The notes beneath the pieces were generated by a model that was not told where the DNA came from, ran no database searches, and saw nothing but the letters and a program-made list of their open reading frames with translations. 64,000 nucleotides of DNA from Roseiarcus sp963765375 (lineage in GTDB: Bacteria > Pseudomonadota > Alphaproteobacteria > Rhizobiales > Beijerinckiaceae), in NCBI GenBank assembly GCA_963765375.1, contig CAVXVZ010000013.1, positions 62,001 through 126,000 of the forward strand. Reading direction: 5' to 3'. How positions within the stretch are numbered: the first letter of the stretch is position 1; each line of letters opens with the position of its first letter. A program made the translations under genes and the position numbers. Below, piece after piece: positions 54,447 to 63,398 of the stretch.

Positions 54447-54925
54447 TGTGTCTTCCGTCGAGCGCCGGCGACAATCACGTCCAGGCGGTCGCGGTCGAGA
54501 CGGCCGATCGGTTCGCCGTCGAGCAGGGCGGCGGGGGAAAGAGCGCAGTTGCCGAGGCAGTAAACCGATTCGACGTGAATCCCTGAACCTTCGTTCACGC
54601 CGTCAACCGCGACGCCATGGCTGACGGCGAGATGGGAAACGAGGTCTTCGCATCCCATGGCCTGACAGGATTCGGCGCGGCACAGCTTCAAGACCCGACC
54701 GTCAATCGGCGAACGGCGGAAATCGTGGTAGAAGCTGACGACGCCGAGCGCCTCGGCTCTCGAGATGTTGAGCGCGTCGGCGATCAGCGGGATGGCGCAG
54801 TCGTCGATATAGCCGAATTGCTCCAGCAAATCGTGCAAGATCGGAAGCGTCGCCCCCGGCATCGTTCGCTTGCGATCGATCAGCGTTCGCGCCAGATCAA
54901 CATCAAAAGCCGTTCGGCCGGACAA
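54443..54925 (-). CDS. fdsG: NAD-dependent formate dehydrogenase, gamma subunit
   Basis: 160 residues, NuoE-like, with a [2Fe-2S] cluster: LCRAESCQAMGCEDLV and ESVYCLGNCALSPAALLDGE hold the ligands. HDLLEQFGYIDDCAIPLIAD and SFYHDFRRSP are the usual core. The start is TTG 54925, with GGGAGGAAG four bases before it; this decides it. First gene of the operon, 87 bp from the LysR gene, which is read in the same direction and ends just upstream. Confidence 0.94.
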
Positions 54926-55000
54926 TATCTTCCTCCCGGATCACATAAAAAACCATGCGCCCGACCAGGGCCAGATTCAAATTGAACGTTTGGAAGGTGC

Positions 55001-55017
55001 GATAGGAGAACTCTATC
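55001..55017. promoter_or_regulatory. LysR-type dyad before the formate dehydrogenase operon
   Basis: GATAG-N7-CTATC, perfect 5-bp arms, spanning the lysR stop codon and 76 bp before the fdsG start. Fits the T-N11-A layout of LysR sites. No separate terminator is seen between lysR and fdsG. Confidence 0.4.
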
Positions 55018-55954
55018 GAATCGCCGTGCCTTCATCCGCTTCAAATCGGTCTGGCGGCTGGATTAGCGCCGCAACGTCGGCGGGCAATTGCATCGCGAAC
55101 AGGTTGCGGGCGAGCGGCGACGGGGGCTCGCGGTCGCTCATTACGAGACCGATCGTGCGTTGAGCCACCGGCTCGACGAGCTCGATCGCCTGCGTGCCGG
55201 CCGGCACGCCGAAGAACCGCAACAGCTGACGCGGCACGATCGCCGACCATTGGCCGGCGCTCACATGCGACACGAGATTGAAGATCGAGTTGGTTTCCAC
55301 TGCCGGGATGGGCTTCGCCCCGACCGAGCGGAAAACCCCGTCGATGATGCGCCGGTTCTGCATATCGGGCGTCAGCAGGCAGAGAGGCGCTTTCGCAGCC
55401 TCCAGCCATGTGACTTGCGGCCGGCCGGCGAACGGCCCCGCCGCCGGGGTCAGGAACAAATACTCCTCGACGCAAACCGGCTTCGTCCTGACATGACTGA
55501 TAGGTTCAGCGTCGAGATAGGTGAGGCCCGCTTCGAGTTCGAAATCCTCGATCCCGCGATCGATTTCTTGGCTGTTCATTGAAAAGACGGCGACCGTCAC
55601 GCCGGGAAAGCGCCGGAAGAACGGACCGGTGAGTTGGGAAACGATCGGCAGCGCGGTTGGAATTGCTCCGATGCGGAGCCGGCCGGTCAGGCCCTTGTCG
55701 ATCTCGTCGAGTTCGTGGCGCAGATTCTCGATTTCGGCGAGAACCCGATGGGCGTGCTCCAAGGCGACCTGACCTTGGCGCGTCAGGCCGACATACCGGT
55801 GGCCACGCTCCACGATCGGCGCCCCGAGATCGTCTTCGAGCAGGCGGATGGCGGCCGACAGGGTCGGCTGCGACACGTGGCAGGCCTCCGCGGCGCGGCC
55901 GAAGTGCTTTTCGCGCGCGAGCGCCGCGAGATATTCGAGTTGACGTAGGACCAT
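55013..55954 (-). CDS. LysR-family regulator, probable FdsR
   Basis: 313 residues. The N-terminal winged helix is clear: LEYLAALAREKHFGRAAEAC, HVSQPTLSAAIRLLEDDLGA, RGHRYVGLTRQGQ. The rest is a periplasmic-binding-like effector domain (RLRIGAIPTALPIVSQLTGP). LysR genes next to fdsGBACD (FdsR) regulate the operon in response to formate; here the regulator is upstream in the same orientation, not divergent. AAIRLL and the start at 55954 are standard. Confidence 0.88.
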   Translation of the reverse strand: MVLRQLEYLAALAREKHFGRAAEACHVSQPTLSAAIRLLEDDLGAPIVERGHRYVGLTRQGQVALEHAHRVLAEIENLRHELDEIDKGLTGRLRIGAIPTALPIVSQLTGPFFRRFPGVTVAVFSMNSQEIDRGIEDFELEAGLTYLDAEPISHVRTKPVCVEEYLFLTPAAGPFAGRPQVTWLEAAKAPLCLLTPDMQNRRIIDGVFRSVGAKPIPAVETNSIFNLVSHVSAGQWSAIVPRQLLRFFGVPAGTQAIELVEPVAQRTIGLVMSDREPPSPLARNLFAMQLPADVAALIQPPDRFEADEGTAIR

Positions 55955-56095
55955 TTTGCCCTATCCAAGTCCTTGTCGTGGCGCCCGGCAAGCGCAAGGT
56001 CAATAGCGAGTTTCTATCGGCCGCGCCGTCACGTTGTCCGGGAATCGCCCAATTTTGCGGGTATCGCGGTTCGATCGAAGCCGAATGGAGGCCGG

Positions 56096-56704
56096 ATGCC
56101 GGCAGTTCAACCCAGCAACGCGCCACGATCGCGGGCGTTGGCGATCCGCGCGCTCGTGGTCCTGGTCGCCGTTGCGGTCCTCGGCCTCGTGGCGTTCATG
56201 CTCACCAGTTCGTCGGAAAGGCCGCGCGCCGCTCTGATTGGCGGAGCCTTCTCCCTCGATGCCGGCGACGGCAAGACCGTCAGCGATCAGACGCTGCGCG
56301 GCCGGCCCTTCCTGGTCTATTTCGGCTACACCCACTGCCCCGACGTCTGTCCGACCGAGCTCGCGCACATTTCCGACGTGCTGACCGAGATGGGCGACAA
56401 GCCCATCCCTGTTCTGTTCATCACGGTCGATCCCGAGCGTGACACGCCCAAAATCATGCAGGACTATGTCAGCAGCTTCAATCCGGCCATCATCGGACTT
56501 TCCGGCAGCCAGCAAGCGATCGACGCGGCCGAGAAGACCTTCCGAGTCTTCGCCCGCAAGGGGCCGTTGCAGGCCGACGGCGACTATTCAATGGACCACA
56601 GTTCGATCGTCTATCTGATGGACAAGAACGGCGCCTTCGTCGAAGCCTTCAATGTCGAACGCGCGCCCAAAGACGCAGCCAAGGACCTGGAGAGGTATCT
56701 GTAA
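56096..56704 (+). CDS. Sco1/SenC/PrrC copper chaperone
   Basis: 202 residues, membrane-anchored thioredoxin-fold protein that delivers copper to the CuA site of cytochrome oxidase. One N-terminal helix (RALVVLVAVAVLGLVAFMLT, about 18-37), then GAFSLDAGDGKTVSDQTLRG, FGYTHCPDVCPTELAH with Cys81 and Cys85, and His168 in DYSMDHSSIVYLMD, which completes the copper site. GGAGG lies just before ATG 56096. It is divergent from lysR; no oxidase gene is nearby. Confidence 0.93.
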   Translation: MPAVQPSNAPRSRALAIRALVVLVAVAVLGLVAFMLTSSSERPRAALIGGAFSLDAGDGKTVSDQTLRGRPFLVYFGYTHCPDVCPTELAHISDVLTEMGDKPIPVLFITVDPERDTPKIMQDYVSSFNPAIIGLSGSQQAIDAAEKTFRVFARKGPLQADGDYSMDHSSIVYLMDKNGAFVEAFNVERAPKDAAKDLERYL

Positions 56705-56748
56705 GGAGCCGGAGCCATCGATTCAGGTTAATTGGCAGGACGCGCAGC

Positions 56749-56766
56749 GCCAGCCTTGAGGCTGGC
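56749..56766. terminator. Hairpin after the Sco1 gene
   Basis: GCCAGCC, loop TTGA, GGCTGGC; 7-bp stem 44 bp after the stop, without a following U-run. Possible weak terminator. Confidence 0.35.
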
Positions 56767-56860
56767 CTCCGCAGCGTTTCCCCATTGCGCCGTCCTCCAT
56801 GAGGGAGGATAAGGCGGCCCCATGGCGCCGGAAGCGGCCAAAAAGCAGAGACTGGAAGGA

Positions 56861-57466
56861 ATGGACAAGTTTACGACATTGACCGGGGTGGCCGCGCCGC
56901 TGGCGATCGACAACATCGACACCGACATGATCATCCCAAAGCAATATCTCAAGACGATCAAGCGCACAGGGCTCGCCGCGGGCTTGTTCGCGGAGATGCG
57001 CTATCGCGAGGATGGAAGCGAGCACCCCGACTTCGTTCTCAACCGGCCCGCCTACCGCAAGGCGTCGATCATTGTCGGCGGCCATAATTTCGGCTGCGGC
57101 TCCTCGCGCGAGCATGCGCCCTGGGCGCTGCTCGACTTCGGCATCCGCTGCGTCATCGCGACCGACTTCGCAGACATCTTCTATAACAACTGCTTCAAGA
57201 ACGGCATCCTGCCGATCAAGGTTTCGCGCGAAGACCACGCCAAACTCATGGACGACGCCGAGCGCGGGGCCAATGCGACCCTCACGATCGACTTGCCGGC
57301 CCAGGAAATCCGAGGTCCGGACGGCGGGATGGTCAAGTTCGAGCTCGACGCCTTCCGCAAGCAGTGCCTGATCCAAGGCCTCGACCACATCGATCTCACG
57401 CTGGTCGAGGCGCCGGCGATCGAGGCGCACGAGAAGAAGGCCGCCGCCGCCCACCCCTGGCGATAA
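56861..57466 (+). CDS. leuD: 3-isopropylmalate dehydratase small subunit
   Basis: 201 residues; with LeuC it isomerises isopropylmalate in leucine synthesis. IDNIDTDMIIPKQYLKTIKR, GGHNFGCGSSREHAPWALLD and FADIFYNNCFKNGILPI are the aconitase swivel-domain signatures. MDKFTTLTGVAAPL at ATG 56861 matches the family start and has GGAAGG directly upstream; an ATG at 56822 would add 13 residues (MAPEAAKKQRLEG). leuC and leuB are not in the window. Confidence 0.94.
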   Translation: MDKFTTLTGVAAPLAIDNIDTDMIIPKQYLKTIKRTGLAAGLFAEMRYREDGSEHPDFVLNRPAYRKASIIVGGHNFGCGSSREHAPWALLDFGIRCVIATDFADIFYNNCFKNGILPIKVSREDHAKLMDDAERGANATLTIDLPAQEIRGPDGGMVKFELDAFRKQCLIQGLDHIDLTLVEAPAIEAHEKKAAAAHPWR

Positions 57467-57568
57467 GGGTCCGGGGACCGCCCCGCCCGGCGACCGACAT
57501 TGATTCCGCGGACCGCCGTCATGGTTTAATATGGCCGTTCAGTCGGCAAAGGGCGGACGCTCGCTGCG

Positions 57569-60500
57569 ATGAACGGCACGACGGTATTCCTGACCGCCAT
57601 CGGCTACGTCTTTCTCTTGTTCCTCATCGCCTGGTGGGGCGACCGCGGGGGACGGCGCGTGGCGTCCGGCCGCTCGCGGGCGGTCGTCTATGCGCTCAGT
57701 CTCGCCGTCTATTGCACGTCCTGGACCTACTACGGCTCGGTGGGGCTCGCTTCCGAGCATGGGCTCGATTTTCTGCCGATTTACATCGGGCCCATTCTTG
57801 TGATCGGCCTCGGAGCGCCGTTCATTGCCCGCATCGCCAATCTCGCCCACGCGCAGAACGTCACCACGGTCGCGGATTTCGTGTCCGCGCGCTACGGAAA
57901 ATCCCAGCCGGTCGCCGCGGTCGCGGCGCTGATCGCGCTCATCGGGTCGGCGCCCTATGTCGCGCTCCAGCTCAAGGCGGTCGCGCCGACCGTGCTGATG
58001 GTGGTCGAATCGTTCGATCATCAGCGGCTGACGCCGGACAAGCCTCCGACCGCGTTCTATCTCGCGGTGTCCGTGACGCTCGCCGCCTTCGCGATGGCGT
58101 TCGGCACCAGGCGCATCAATCCCAAGGAGCATCAGGACGGCCTCATCCTCGCCATCGCCGTCGAATCGGTGGTCAAGCTCGTCGCCTTTCTCGCCGTCGG
58201 CGCCTTCGTCGTCTGGCGGCTCAACGGCGGCCTGGTCGATCTGACCGAAATCGCGCATTCCGACCCCAGGATCGCTGCGGTCATCCAGACCCCTCCCGAT
58301 CCCGCAGTCTGGGTGGTGACGACCCTGTTGTCGGCCTTCGCGATCGTGCTCCTGCCCCGCCAGTTCCATGTCGCGGTGGTCGAGAACCGCGACATGCGCG
58401 GCATCCGGACCGCGGCCTGGCTCTTTCCCGCCTATCTCGTGCTGATCAACCTCTTTGTCGCGCCGCTCGCTATCGCCGGCCTCAAAGCTTTCCCGGACGG
58501 GTCGATCAATCGCGACCTGACCGTCCTTGCCCTGCCGCTCAGCGCCGGGGCGCACGGCGTTGCGTTGCTCACGATGGTGGGCGGCCTCTCGGCGGCGACG
58601 GGAATGGTAGTGGTCGAAAGCGTCGCGCTCGCCATCACCATTTCCAACGACCTCGTGATGCCGCTCGTGTTGCGGCGTCGCGGGGCGCAGGCGCGCGCGG
58701 CCGAGGGCGACATCGGCGCCTTGGTGCTCTGGGTCCGCCGGATTGCGATCGTCGGCGTTCTGGCCCTTGGCTTCGCCTACGAACGGATGGCCGGCGAAGC
58801 GGGTCTGGTGTCGATCGGCCTCTTGTCGTTCGCGGCCGTGGCGCAGATCGCGCCGGCTTTCCTCGGCGGCCTCTTCTGGCGGCGCGGGACGGCGCGGGGA
58901 GCTATCGCCGGCATGACCGCGGGCGCGCTCGTTTGGTTTTACCTTTTGCTCCTGCCCTCGATCCGGCCGGATCAGGCCCTCTCGGGCTTCTTGGCGCACG
59001 GGCCGCTGGCGATCGCATGGCTGAGCCCCGCCGCGCTGGTCTCCTTTGCGCCGAATGCGCTGGTGGGCGGCGTGGTCCTGTCGCTGGCCGCGAATATCGC
59101 GGCGTTCTTCGCCTTTTCGTTGACCCGCCAGCCGAGCGCTCTCGAACGCGCTCAGGCCAGCGCATTCGCCGGAGTGGGCGTCGGCGGCAAGCCTCAAGCG
59201 TTCCGCCTTTGGCGTTCATCGACGACCGGGGGCGAGCTCGAGGCCGCCGTCGCGCGCTATCTCGGAGCGGGTCGGGCGCGCCGCGCTTTCGCGGGCTTCA
59301 TGCGCGAGCGCGGCCTCGTGTACGACCCCGCGCTCGAGGCCAGCGCGCAACTCATTCGCCACGCGGAATTCCTGCTCTCGCCGGCGATCGGCGCTTCGAC
59401 CTCGCGCCAGGTGCTGTCGTTGCTCTTGCGGCCCCGGACCGTTTCGGGCGAGTCGGCGCTCAAGCTCATCGACGAGGCTTCGGCCGCGATCCAGTCGAGC
59501 CGCGATCAGTTGCAGCATGCGCTCGATCACGCACGGCAGGGCATCACCGTCTTCGACGCCAATCTCGCGCTGACCGCCTGGAACCGCGAATTCGCCGATC
59601 TCTTCGATCTGCCGCCCGCGATGCTGCGACACGGGGTGGGACTTGACGAAATCGTGCGCTTCAACGCTGGCCGCGGCGCCTACGGGCCGGGCGATTCTGA
59701 GGACTTCGTGGCCGACCGGGTCGCGAGCCTGCTCTATGACGATCAGCCGAACCGGCTCCGCCTGTTCTCCACCCACCGCGTGATCGAGGTGCGATCGGCG
59801 CGGCTGCCGGACGGGGGGATCGTCACCACCTACACCGACGTGACGCAAACCGTTCAGGTCGAGGAAGCGCTCGAGGCCGCCAACGAGATGCTCGAACGCC
59901 GCGTCGACGAGCGCACGGCGGAATTGCAGCGCCTCAATGCCGAGCTCGAGCGGGCGAAGAACGAGGCGGACGCAGCCAACCTCTCCAAGACCCGTTTCCT
60001 CGCCGCCGCCAGCCACGATATTCTACAGCCGCTCAACGCCGCGCGCCTCTATGCGAGCTCGCTGTCCGAGGGCGCGAGCCAGATCGGCGTCGAGGAGCGG
60101 GCGGATCTGGCGCGCAACGTCGATGTTTCGCTGGAGGCGGTCGAGGAGATTCTTGGCGCGCTGCTTGATATTTCGCGGCTTGACGCCGGCGCGACCCGGC
60201 CGGAGATCTCCGACGTCCCGGTCGGCGACCTGATGGGAACGCTCGAAATCGAGTTTGCGGCCCTCGCCCGGGCCAAGGGGCTCGACCTCATTTTTGTCCC
60301 GACGAGTCTTGCCGTTCGCACCGACCGGCGTCTGATGCGGCGGCTCATGCAGAACCTCATTTCGAATGCGCTCAAATATACGCTTAGCGGCCGGGTGCTC
60401 GTCGGCTGCCGGCGATTGCCCGGGGCGGTCCGGATCGAGGTCTGGGACACCGGCCTCGGCATTCCGCCCGAGCATGAGCGGGCGGTGTTCGCCGAATTCC

Positions 60501-61096
60501 GGCGGCTCGACCAGGGCGCGCGGGTCGCGCGCGGCCTCGGCCTCGGCCTGTCGATCGTCGAGCGCCTGGGGCGGGTGCTCGAGCATCCGGTCGGCTTGCG
60601 CTCGCGCGCCGGCAAGGGTTCGGTGTTCTCTGTCACTGCGCCGCTCGGACGCGCAGCGCCCAGGCGCCGCGCGGCGCCCGGCGCACGCGAAGCTGTGGCG
60701 GCGGACGAACCGCTCAACGGCCTCAAGGTTCTGGCCATCGACAACGAGCCGCGGGTGCTGGAGGGCATGCGCGTTCTCCTCGAGCGATGGGGCTGTGCGG
60801 TTGCGACCGCCCACGGGCTCGCCGAGGCGAATGCGGCGCTCGCCGAATTCGGCGAGCCGGACGTGATCATTGCCGACTACCACCTCGATTCGGGCGACGG
60901 CGTCGCCGCGATCCGGGCGCTGCGCGAGCGCTTCGGCCGCAGCATCCCGGCGATCCTCGCCACCGCCGACCGAAGCCCCGAGGTCCGCGACCAGGCCTCG
61001 CGCGAGGACGCGCTGGTGATGAACAAGCCGCTCAAGCCCGCGCCCTTGAGGGCGCAGCTCACCCGCTATGGCGCGATGCGCGAGGCGGCGGAATAG
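57569..61096 (+). CDS. Hybrid sensor histidine kinase with solute-symporter-like membrane domain (CbrA type)
   Basis: 1175 residues. The first ~520 form a sodium/solute-symporter-like unit with about 13 helices (CTSWTYYGSVGLASEHGLDF, RINPKEHQDGLILAIAVESV). A PAS domain follows (about 640-760: ITVFDANLALTAWNREFADL), a coiled-coil (RRVDERTAELQRLNAELERA), the H-box FLAAASHDILQPLNA with His816, an HATPase domain (NLISNALKYT, DTGLGIPPE, GLGLGLSIVE), and a receiver domain (LKVLAIDNEPRVLEGM; phospho-acceptor Asp1103 in IIADYHLDSGDG; Lys in NKPLKP). Such kinases sense amino acids or histidine-like solutes through the transporter part. No response regulator or target gene adjoins it. Confidence 0.94.
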   Translation: MNGTTVFLTAIGYVFLLFLIAWWGDRGGRRVASGRSRAVVYALSLAVYCTSWTYYGSVGLASEHGLDFLPIYIGPILVIGLGAPFIARIANLAHAQNVTTVADFVSARYGKSQPVAAVAALIALIGSAPYVALQLKAVAPTVLMVVESFDHQRLTPDKPPTAFYLAVSVTLAAFAMAFGTRRINPKEHQDGLILAIAVESVVKLVAFLAVGAFVVWRLNGGLVDLTEIAHSDPRIAAVIQTPPDPAVWVVTTLLSAFAIVLLPRQFHVAVVENRDMRGIRTAAWLFPAYLVLINLFVAPLAIAGLKAFPDGSINRDLTVLALPLSAGAHGVALLTMVGGLSAATGMVVVESVALAITISNDLVMPLVLRRRGAQARAAEGDIGALVLWVRRIAIVGVLALGFAYERMAGEAGLVSIGLLSFAAVAQIAPAFLGGLFWRRGTARGAIAGMTAGALVWFYLLLLPSIRPDQALSGFLAHGPLAIAWLSPAALVSFAPNALVGGVVLSLAANIAAFFAFSLTRQPSALERAQASAFAGVGVGGKPQAFRLWRSSTTGGELEAAVARYLGAGRARRAFAGFMRERGLVYDPALEASAQLIRHAEFLLSPAIGASTSRQVLSLLLRPRTVSGESALKLIDEASAAIQSSRDQLQHALDHARQGITVFDANLALTAWNREFADLFDLPPAMLRHGVGLDEIVRFNAGRGAYGPGDSEDFVADRVASLLYDDQPNRLRLFSTHRVIEVRSARLPDGGIVTTYTDVTQTVQVEEALEAANEMLERRVDERTAELQRLNAELERAKNEADAANLSKTRFLAAASHDILQPLNAARLYASSLSEGASQIGVEERADLARNVDVSLEAVEEILGALLDISRLDAGATRPEISDVPVGDLMGTLEIEFAALARAKGLDLIFVPTSLAVRTDRRLMRRLMQNLISNALKYTLSGRVLVGCRRLPGAVRIEVWDTGLGIPPEHERAVFAEFRRLDQGARVARGLGLGLSIVERLGRVLEHPVGLRSRAGKGSVFSVTAPLGRAAPRRRAAPGAREAVAADEPLNGLKVLAIDNEPRVLEGMRVLLERWGCAVATAHGLAEANAALAEFGEPDVIIADYHLDSGDGVAAIRALRERFGRSIPAILATADRSPEVRDQASREDALVMNKPLKPAPLRAQLTRYGAMREAAE

Positions 61097-61120
61097 GGCG
61101 AGGCCGGGTCGACCTTCTAC

Positions 61121-61230
61121 CCCGGGCGCAACGAAAACCAAGCCGGCCGCAACGAAATCAAAGCCGGGCGCAACGAAAACAAAATCCACCCGCAACGAAA
61201 ACCAAATCCGGCGCAACAAAAACCAAATCT
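61121..61230. repeat. Five A-rich tandem units of 21-25 bp
   Basis: Units begin near 61121, 61142, 61163, 61188 and 61210, with a common core GCAACGAAAACCAAA and minor changes (AACGAAATCAAA, AACAAAAACCAAA). TTTCAATGG follows at 61254-61262. Related units precede TTTTCAATGG at 35438-35527. The units do not encode a credible protein. Between 61263 and 61399 nothing else is seen. Confidence 0.7.
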
Positions 61231-61399
61231 CACTCCCCGCCAAAAGTTAAGGTGTTTCAATGGGTTATCGTCGTTTTGGCGTTTTCGCCGGGCGCCAGCC
61301 TCCGCGATGCGGCCGAGTTTGCTTAAGGGCTCAGCCAAGGGTCGACTCGGCCGCCGTCTTCTGAAAAGTAAAACACAAGTTGGATCGCCGGGCAAGAAA

Positions 61400-61525
61400 A
61401 TGTCGCTTCCTCAGGATGATCCCACCCGGACGAGCGAGGCGGCGGAGCGGCGCGAGGCGGCGAGATGGGGTCGCGGGCTACCCGCCGACGACCCCGAAAC
61501 GCAGCGGAAAGCCGGCTATTTATAA
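61400..61525 (+). CDS. Possible small protein of 41 residues
   Basis: From ATG 61400: highly charged product with TRTSEAAERREAARWGRGLP and DDPETQRKAGYL. Codon use is like that of real genes nearby, but there is no good ribosome site and no family I know. A longer version from 61307 starts in non-coding sequence. Confidence 0.3.
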   Translation: MSLPQDDPTRTSEAAERREAARWGRGLPADDPETQRKAGYL

Positions 61526-61636
61526 ATGAATCAAGAAGCTGATCCCGGCGGCGCTCAGCGGCTTTTCGCGGCCTCCGGCGACCGGGCTTTTCCCCGGCGA
61601 CGGTTTTTCGACTATAGGGCGTCGCCACCCGCTAAC

Positions 61637-62671
61637 ATGAGAGCTTCAATGCCCCCTTCCCCCCGCCCCTTCGACGACATCCGCGCCCTGCTAGGCAAAA
61701 TGCCCAAGGCGGACGAGGCGGCGCGCGCGGCGGCGCGCGACCGCGACGAGCAACTGACCAAGCCCGCGGGCTCGCTCGGGCGGCTCGAGGAGATCGCCGA
61801 GTGGATGGCGGCCTGGCAGGGATCGGCGCGGCCGCATGTCGATAATCCGCTGGTCGCGGTCTTCGCCAGCAATCACGGCGTCGTCGCCCAGGGCGTCTCA
61901 GCGTTCCCGCCTTCGGTCACGCAGGCGATGGTGGCGAATTTCACCGCCGGCGGCGCCGCGATCAACCAGATCTGCAAGACTTTCGACATTTCGCTCAAGG
62001 TCTACGAGCTGGCGCTCGAGAAGCCGACCGGCGACATTACCCAGGAGCCGGCGCTCGACGAGAAGGCCTGCGCGGCGACGATGGCCTTCGGCATGGAGGC
62101 GCTGGCGTCCGAGCCGGACCTGCTCGTGCTCGGCGAGATGGGCATCGGCAACACGACGCCGGCGGCGGCGATCTATCACGCGCTCTTCGGCGGCGAAGCG
62201 GAGGAATGGGTCGGCCGGGGGACCGGCGTCGACGATGAGGGCCTGAGGCGCAAGGCCGACGCGGTGCGGGCCGCGGTCGCGCGCCATAAGCCGCATCTCG
62301 GCGACCCCTTGGAGATTCTGGCCCGTCTCGGCGGGCGCGAAACCGCGGCGATCGCGGGCGCGATCCTCGCCGCGCGCCTGCGCCGCACGCCGGTCCTGCT
62401 CGACGGCTTCGTGGTGTGCTCGGCCGCCGCGGTGTTGCTGGCCTTAGAGGATTCCGCGCTCGACCATTGCCTGGCCGCTCATGTCTCGGCCGAGCGGGCG
62501 CACCGGCACGCGCTCAAGCTCATCGGCAAGACGCCGCTGCTCGATCTCGGGATGCGGCTCGGCGAGGGCTCCGGCGCGGCGCTCGCGGTCGGAATCGTCA
62601 AGGCCGCGGTTAACTGCCACAACGGCATGGCGACGTTTGCGGAAGCGGGCGTCGCGGGCAAGGAAGAATGA
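61637..62671 (+). CDS. cobT: Nicotinate-nucleotide-dimethylbenzimidazole phosphoribosyltransferase
   Basis: 344 residues from ATG 61637 (or 340 from 61649). Makes alpha-ribazole phosphate for the lower ligand of cobalamin. TKPAGSLGRLEEIAEWMAAW, FASNHGVVAQGVSAFPPSVT, GEMGIGNTTPAAAIYHALFG, LDGFVVCSAAAVLLALEDSA and LGMRLGEGSGAALAVGIVKA, with the catalytic Glu in GEGSG, are all standard. No other cobalamin gene and no cobalamin riboswitch is visible here. Confidence 0.94.
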   Translation: MRASMPPSPRPFDDIRALLGKMPKADEAARAAARDRDEQLTKPAGSLGRLEEIAEWMAAWQGSARPHVDNPLVAVFASNHGVVAQGVSAFPPSVTQAMVANFTAGGAAINQICKTFDISLKVYELALEKPTGDITQEPALDEKACAATMAFGMEALASEPDLLVLGEMGIGNTTPAAAIYHALFGGEAEEWVGRGTGVDDEGLRRKADAVRAAVARHKPHLGDPLEILARLGGRETAAIAGAILAARLRRTPVLLDGFVVCSAAAVLLALEDSALDHCLAAHVSAERAHRHALKLIGKTPLLDLGMRLGEGSGAALAVGIVKAAVNCHNGMATFAEAGVAGKEE

Positions 62672-62693
62672 CGCGGCTGAAGATCAGGAGCCG

Positions 62694-63365
62694 ATGGCCG
62701 TGAACCGGAATCTCTCGAAAGCGGTCGACGACTATTTCACCAAGACGATTGTCGCCCCGGACCCAGCGCTCGAGCAGGCCCTCGCCGCCAATGCCGCGGC
62801 CGGCCTGCCGTCGATCGACGTCTCGGCGCCGCAGGGCAAGCTCATCCATCTCCTGGCGCGGATGACGCGGGCGCGCAACGCGCTCGAGATCGGAACGCTC
62901 GGCGGCTATTCGACCATCTGGCTCGCGAGCGCGCTTCCCGACGACGGCCGGCTCGTCACCCTCGAATGGAACGGCAGGCACGCCGAGGTCGCGCGCCGGA
63001 ACGTCGCCCGGGCCGGTCTTTCGGCCAAGGTCGAGGTCAGAACCGGCGCGGCGCTCGAAACGCTGCCGAAGATCGCGGCCGAGGGGCTCGGCCCGTTCGA
63101 TTTCGTCTTCATCGACGCCGACAAGGCGAACAACGCGGCCTATCTCGAATGGGCGCTCAAGCTTTCAAGGCCTGGAACCGCGATCGTGGTCGACAACGTG
63201 GTGCGCGAGGGCGAGGTGGCCGACGCGAGAAGCGCCGATCCCGACGTTGTCGGGGTCCGCTGGATGTTCGACCTGATCGCGCGCGAGCCCAGGCTCAGCG
63301 CGACCGCGATCCAGACCGTCGGCGCCAAGGGGTGGGACGGCTTCGCGCTGGCGGTGGTGAAGTGA
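62694..63365 (+). CDS. SAM-dependent O-methyltransferase (catechol/caffeoyl-CoA OMT family)
   Basis: 223 residues, class I Rossmann fold. ALEIGTLGGYSTIWLASALP is the SAM-binding motif I, LVTLEWNGRHAEVARRN motif II, FDFVFIDADKANNAAYLEWA carries the metal-binding Asp, and AIVVDNVVREGEV the second Asp-Asn pair. It belongs to the metal-dependent Methyltransf_3 group that methylates catechols. AGGAG precedes ATG 62694; it follows cobT by 22 bp and may share its transcript. Confidence 0.92.
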   Translation: MAVNRNLSKAVDDYFTKTIVAPDPALEQALAANAAAGLPSIDVSAPQGKLIHLLARMTRARNALEIGTLGGYSTIWLASALPDDGRLVTLEWNGRHAEVARRNVARAGLSAKVEVRTGAALETLPKIAAEGLGPFDFVFIDADKANNAAYLEWALKLSRPGTAIVVDNVVREGEVADARSADPDVVGVRWMFDLIAREPRLSATAIQTVGAKGWDGFALAVVK

Positions 63366-63398
63366 GGCGGATTCTGATTGAGCTTGCGGTTGCGGCGG

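Noticed and set aside
57364..59646. 760-codon plus-strand frame and 552-codon minus-strand frame over the kinase gene
   Set aside because: Both are Arg-rich shadows of the intact sensor kinase, which has clear domains in its own frame.
61121..61262. Tandem units at 61.1 kb as a CRISPR array
   Set aside because: Units are adjacent and degenerate at 21-25 bp, without unique spacers, and there are no cas genes.
61526..61640. Cobalamin riboswitch before cobT
   Set aside because: The leader is short and I find none of the conserved riboswitch core elements; the region is ordinary GC-rich sequence.
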